Below are positions 63,471-64,000 of a stretch of DNA of 64,000 nucleotides, piece after piece. The position numbers and the translations under genes are program-made. Within the stretch, counting starts at the first letter, position 1, and every line of letters starts with the position of its first letter. Location of the stretch: positions 248,001-312,000 of the forward strand of contig NZ_RCWF01000002.1 of the NCBI RefSeq assembly GCF_003667345.1. Direction: 5' to 3'. The stretch comes from Poseidonibacter antarcticus (lineage in GTDB: Bacteria > Campylobacterota > Campylobacteria > Campylobacterales > Arcobacteraceae). The notes under the pieces were generated by a model. That model made no database searches, was not told the DNA's origin, and worked only from the letters and a program-made list of their open reading frames with translations.

Positions 63471-64000
63471 TTCATTACAAGCTGCTGTAAAAATAACATC
63501 AGTTGATGAATTTAAAGCAGTTTCTAGTGAATCTTGTACAACACCAATAATAAATCCAATAGCAACAACTTGCATTGCAATATCATTTGAAATACCAAAT
63601 AAACTACAAGCTAATGGAATTAACAATAATGAACCACCAGCAACTCCAGAAGCACCACAAGCAGCAAGGGCAGAAATAACACTCAACAATAAAGCAGTTC
63701 CTATATCTACAGGTATTCCCAAAGTATGAACAGTAGCTAAAGTTAATACTGTAATAGTAACAGCAGCACCTGCCATATTTGTAGTAGCACCTAAAGGAAT
63801 AGAAATAGAATATGTATCTTCATGAAGACCTAGTTTTTTACATAAATTCATATTAACGGGAATATTTGCAGCTGAAGATCTTGTAAAAAATGCAGTAATA
63901 CCACTTTCTTTAATACAAGTAAATACTAAAGGAAAAGGATTCTTTTTTGTTTTTAAATATACAATAATAGGATTTGTGATAAAAGCAATAAATAACATTG
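63462..64000 (-). CDS. sstT: Serine/threonine:sodium symporter, C-terminal part (cut by window edge)
   Basis: The last 178 or so residues of a dicarboxylate/amino acid:cation symporter. The conserved [10 protein letters not shown] serine-rich loop, [17 protein letters not shown], and [18 protein letters not shown] followed by [22 protein letters not shown] match SstT, the sodium-dependent serine and threonine importer. The N-terminal part lies beyond 64000. Confidence 0.88.
   Translation of the reverse strand, partial: MLFIAFITNPIIVYLKTKKNPFPLVFTCIKESGITAFFTRSSAANIPVNMNLCKKLGLHEDTYSISIPLGATTNMAGAAVTITVLTLATVHTLGIPVDIGTALLLSVISALAACGASGVAGGSLLLIPLACSLFGISNDIAMQVVAIGFIIGVVQDSLETALNSSTDVIFTAACNEKE

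Overview
The window is AT-rich DNA of a Campylobacterota bacterium, most likely a member of the Arcobacter group. The signs are a Campylobacter-type formate dehydrogenase cluster (fdhABC with a TorD-like protein and a tiny Tat-targeted protein), histidine kinases with the H-Q-W-R-Q-P box common in this phylum, and promoters of the extended -10 type with little -35 signal. Gene density is high and operons are tight. The exception is 2.3-3.5 kb, which holds an orphan nucleotidyltransferase and a broken gene.

Layout. 0-4.2 kb: accessory genes of mostly unknown role. 4.6-18.2 kb (minus strand): one large formate/tungsten block. It runs from a polyferredoxin, a TorD-like chaperone and a small Tat protein to fdhA (with an in-frame UGA read as selenocysteine), fdhB and fdhC. 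After a terminator come fdhD, a Cys-motif protein, a ModE-like regulator, a NifS-like protein, moeA and the tungstate transporter tupABC. A divergent periplasmic-binding-protein / histidine kinase / response regulator set (18.4-21.8 kb) is a candidate controller. 22.8-28.5 kb: a PhnDCE-type ABC transporter, probably for selenium oxyanions, then selD, a rhodanese and a TauE-type permease. 28.8-34.9 kb: a complete type II-C CRISPR-Cas locus with 20 repeats, tracrRNA, cas2, cas1 and cas9. 35.0-38.4 kb: selenocysteine tRNA, selA and selB. 38.4-44 kb: a UvrD-like helicase, a putative cell-envelope pair and an unknown protein. 44.05-44.44 kb: tRNAs Gln, Tyr, Phe and Leu. 44.5-64 kb: mostly housekeeping and signalling genes, including a cache-domain kinase, PIN-PhoH ATPase, SAMHD1-like HD protein, pdxH, periplasmic rhodanese and thioredoxin, DbpA-type helicase, a DedA protein, an EAL/GGDEF pair, pxpA, a LOG protein, a phosphate transporter and the end of sstT.

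How it fits together. Selenium appears to be taken up by the ABC transporter, activated by SelD, loaded on tRNA-Sec by SelA and delivered by SelB to the UGA codon of fdhA. Tungstate enters through TupABC and is inserted by MoeA, with FdhD and perhaps the NifS-like protein supplying sulfur to the cofactor. The window thus holds nearly a full kit for one selenium- and probably tungsten-dependent formate dehydrogenase. The type II-C CRISPR-Cas locus sits in the middle of the selenium genes, beside the selenocysteine tRNA. Each CRISPR repeat ends in an extended -10 promoter, so each spacer can be transcribed on its own.
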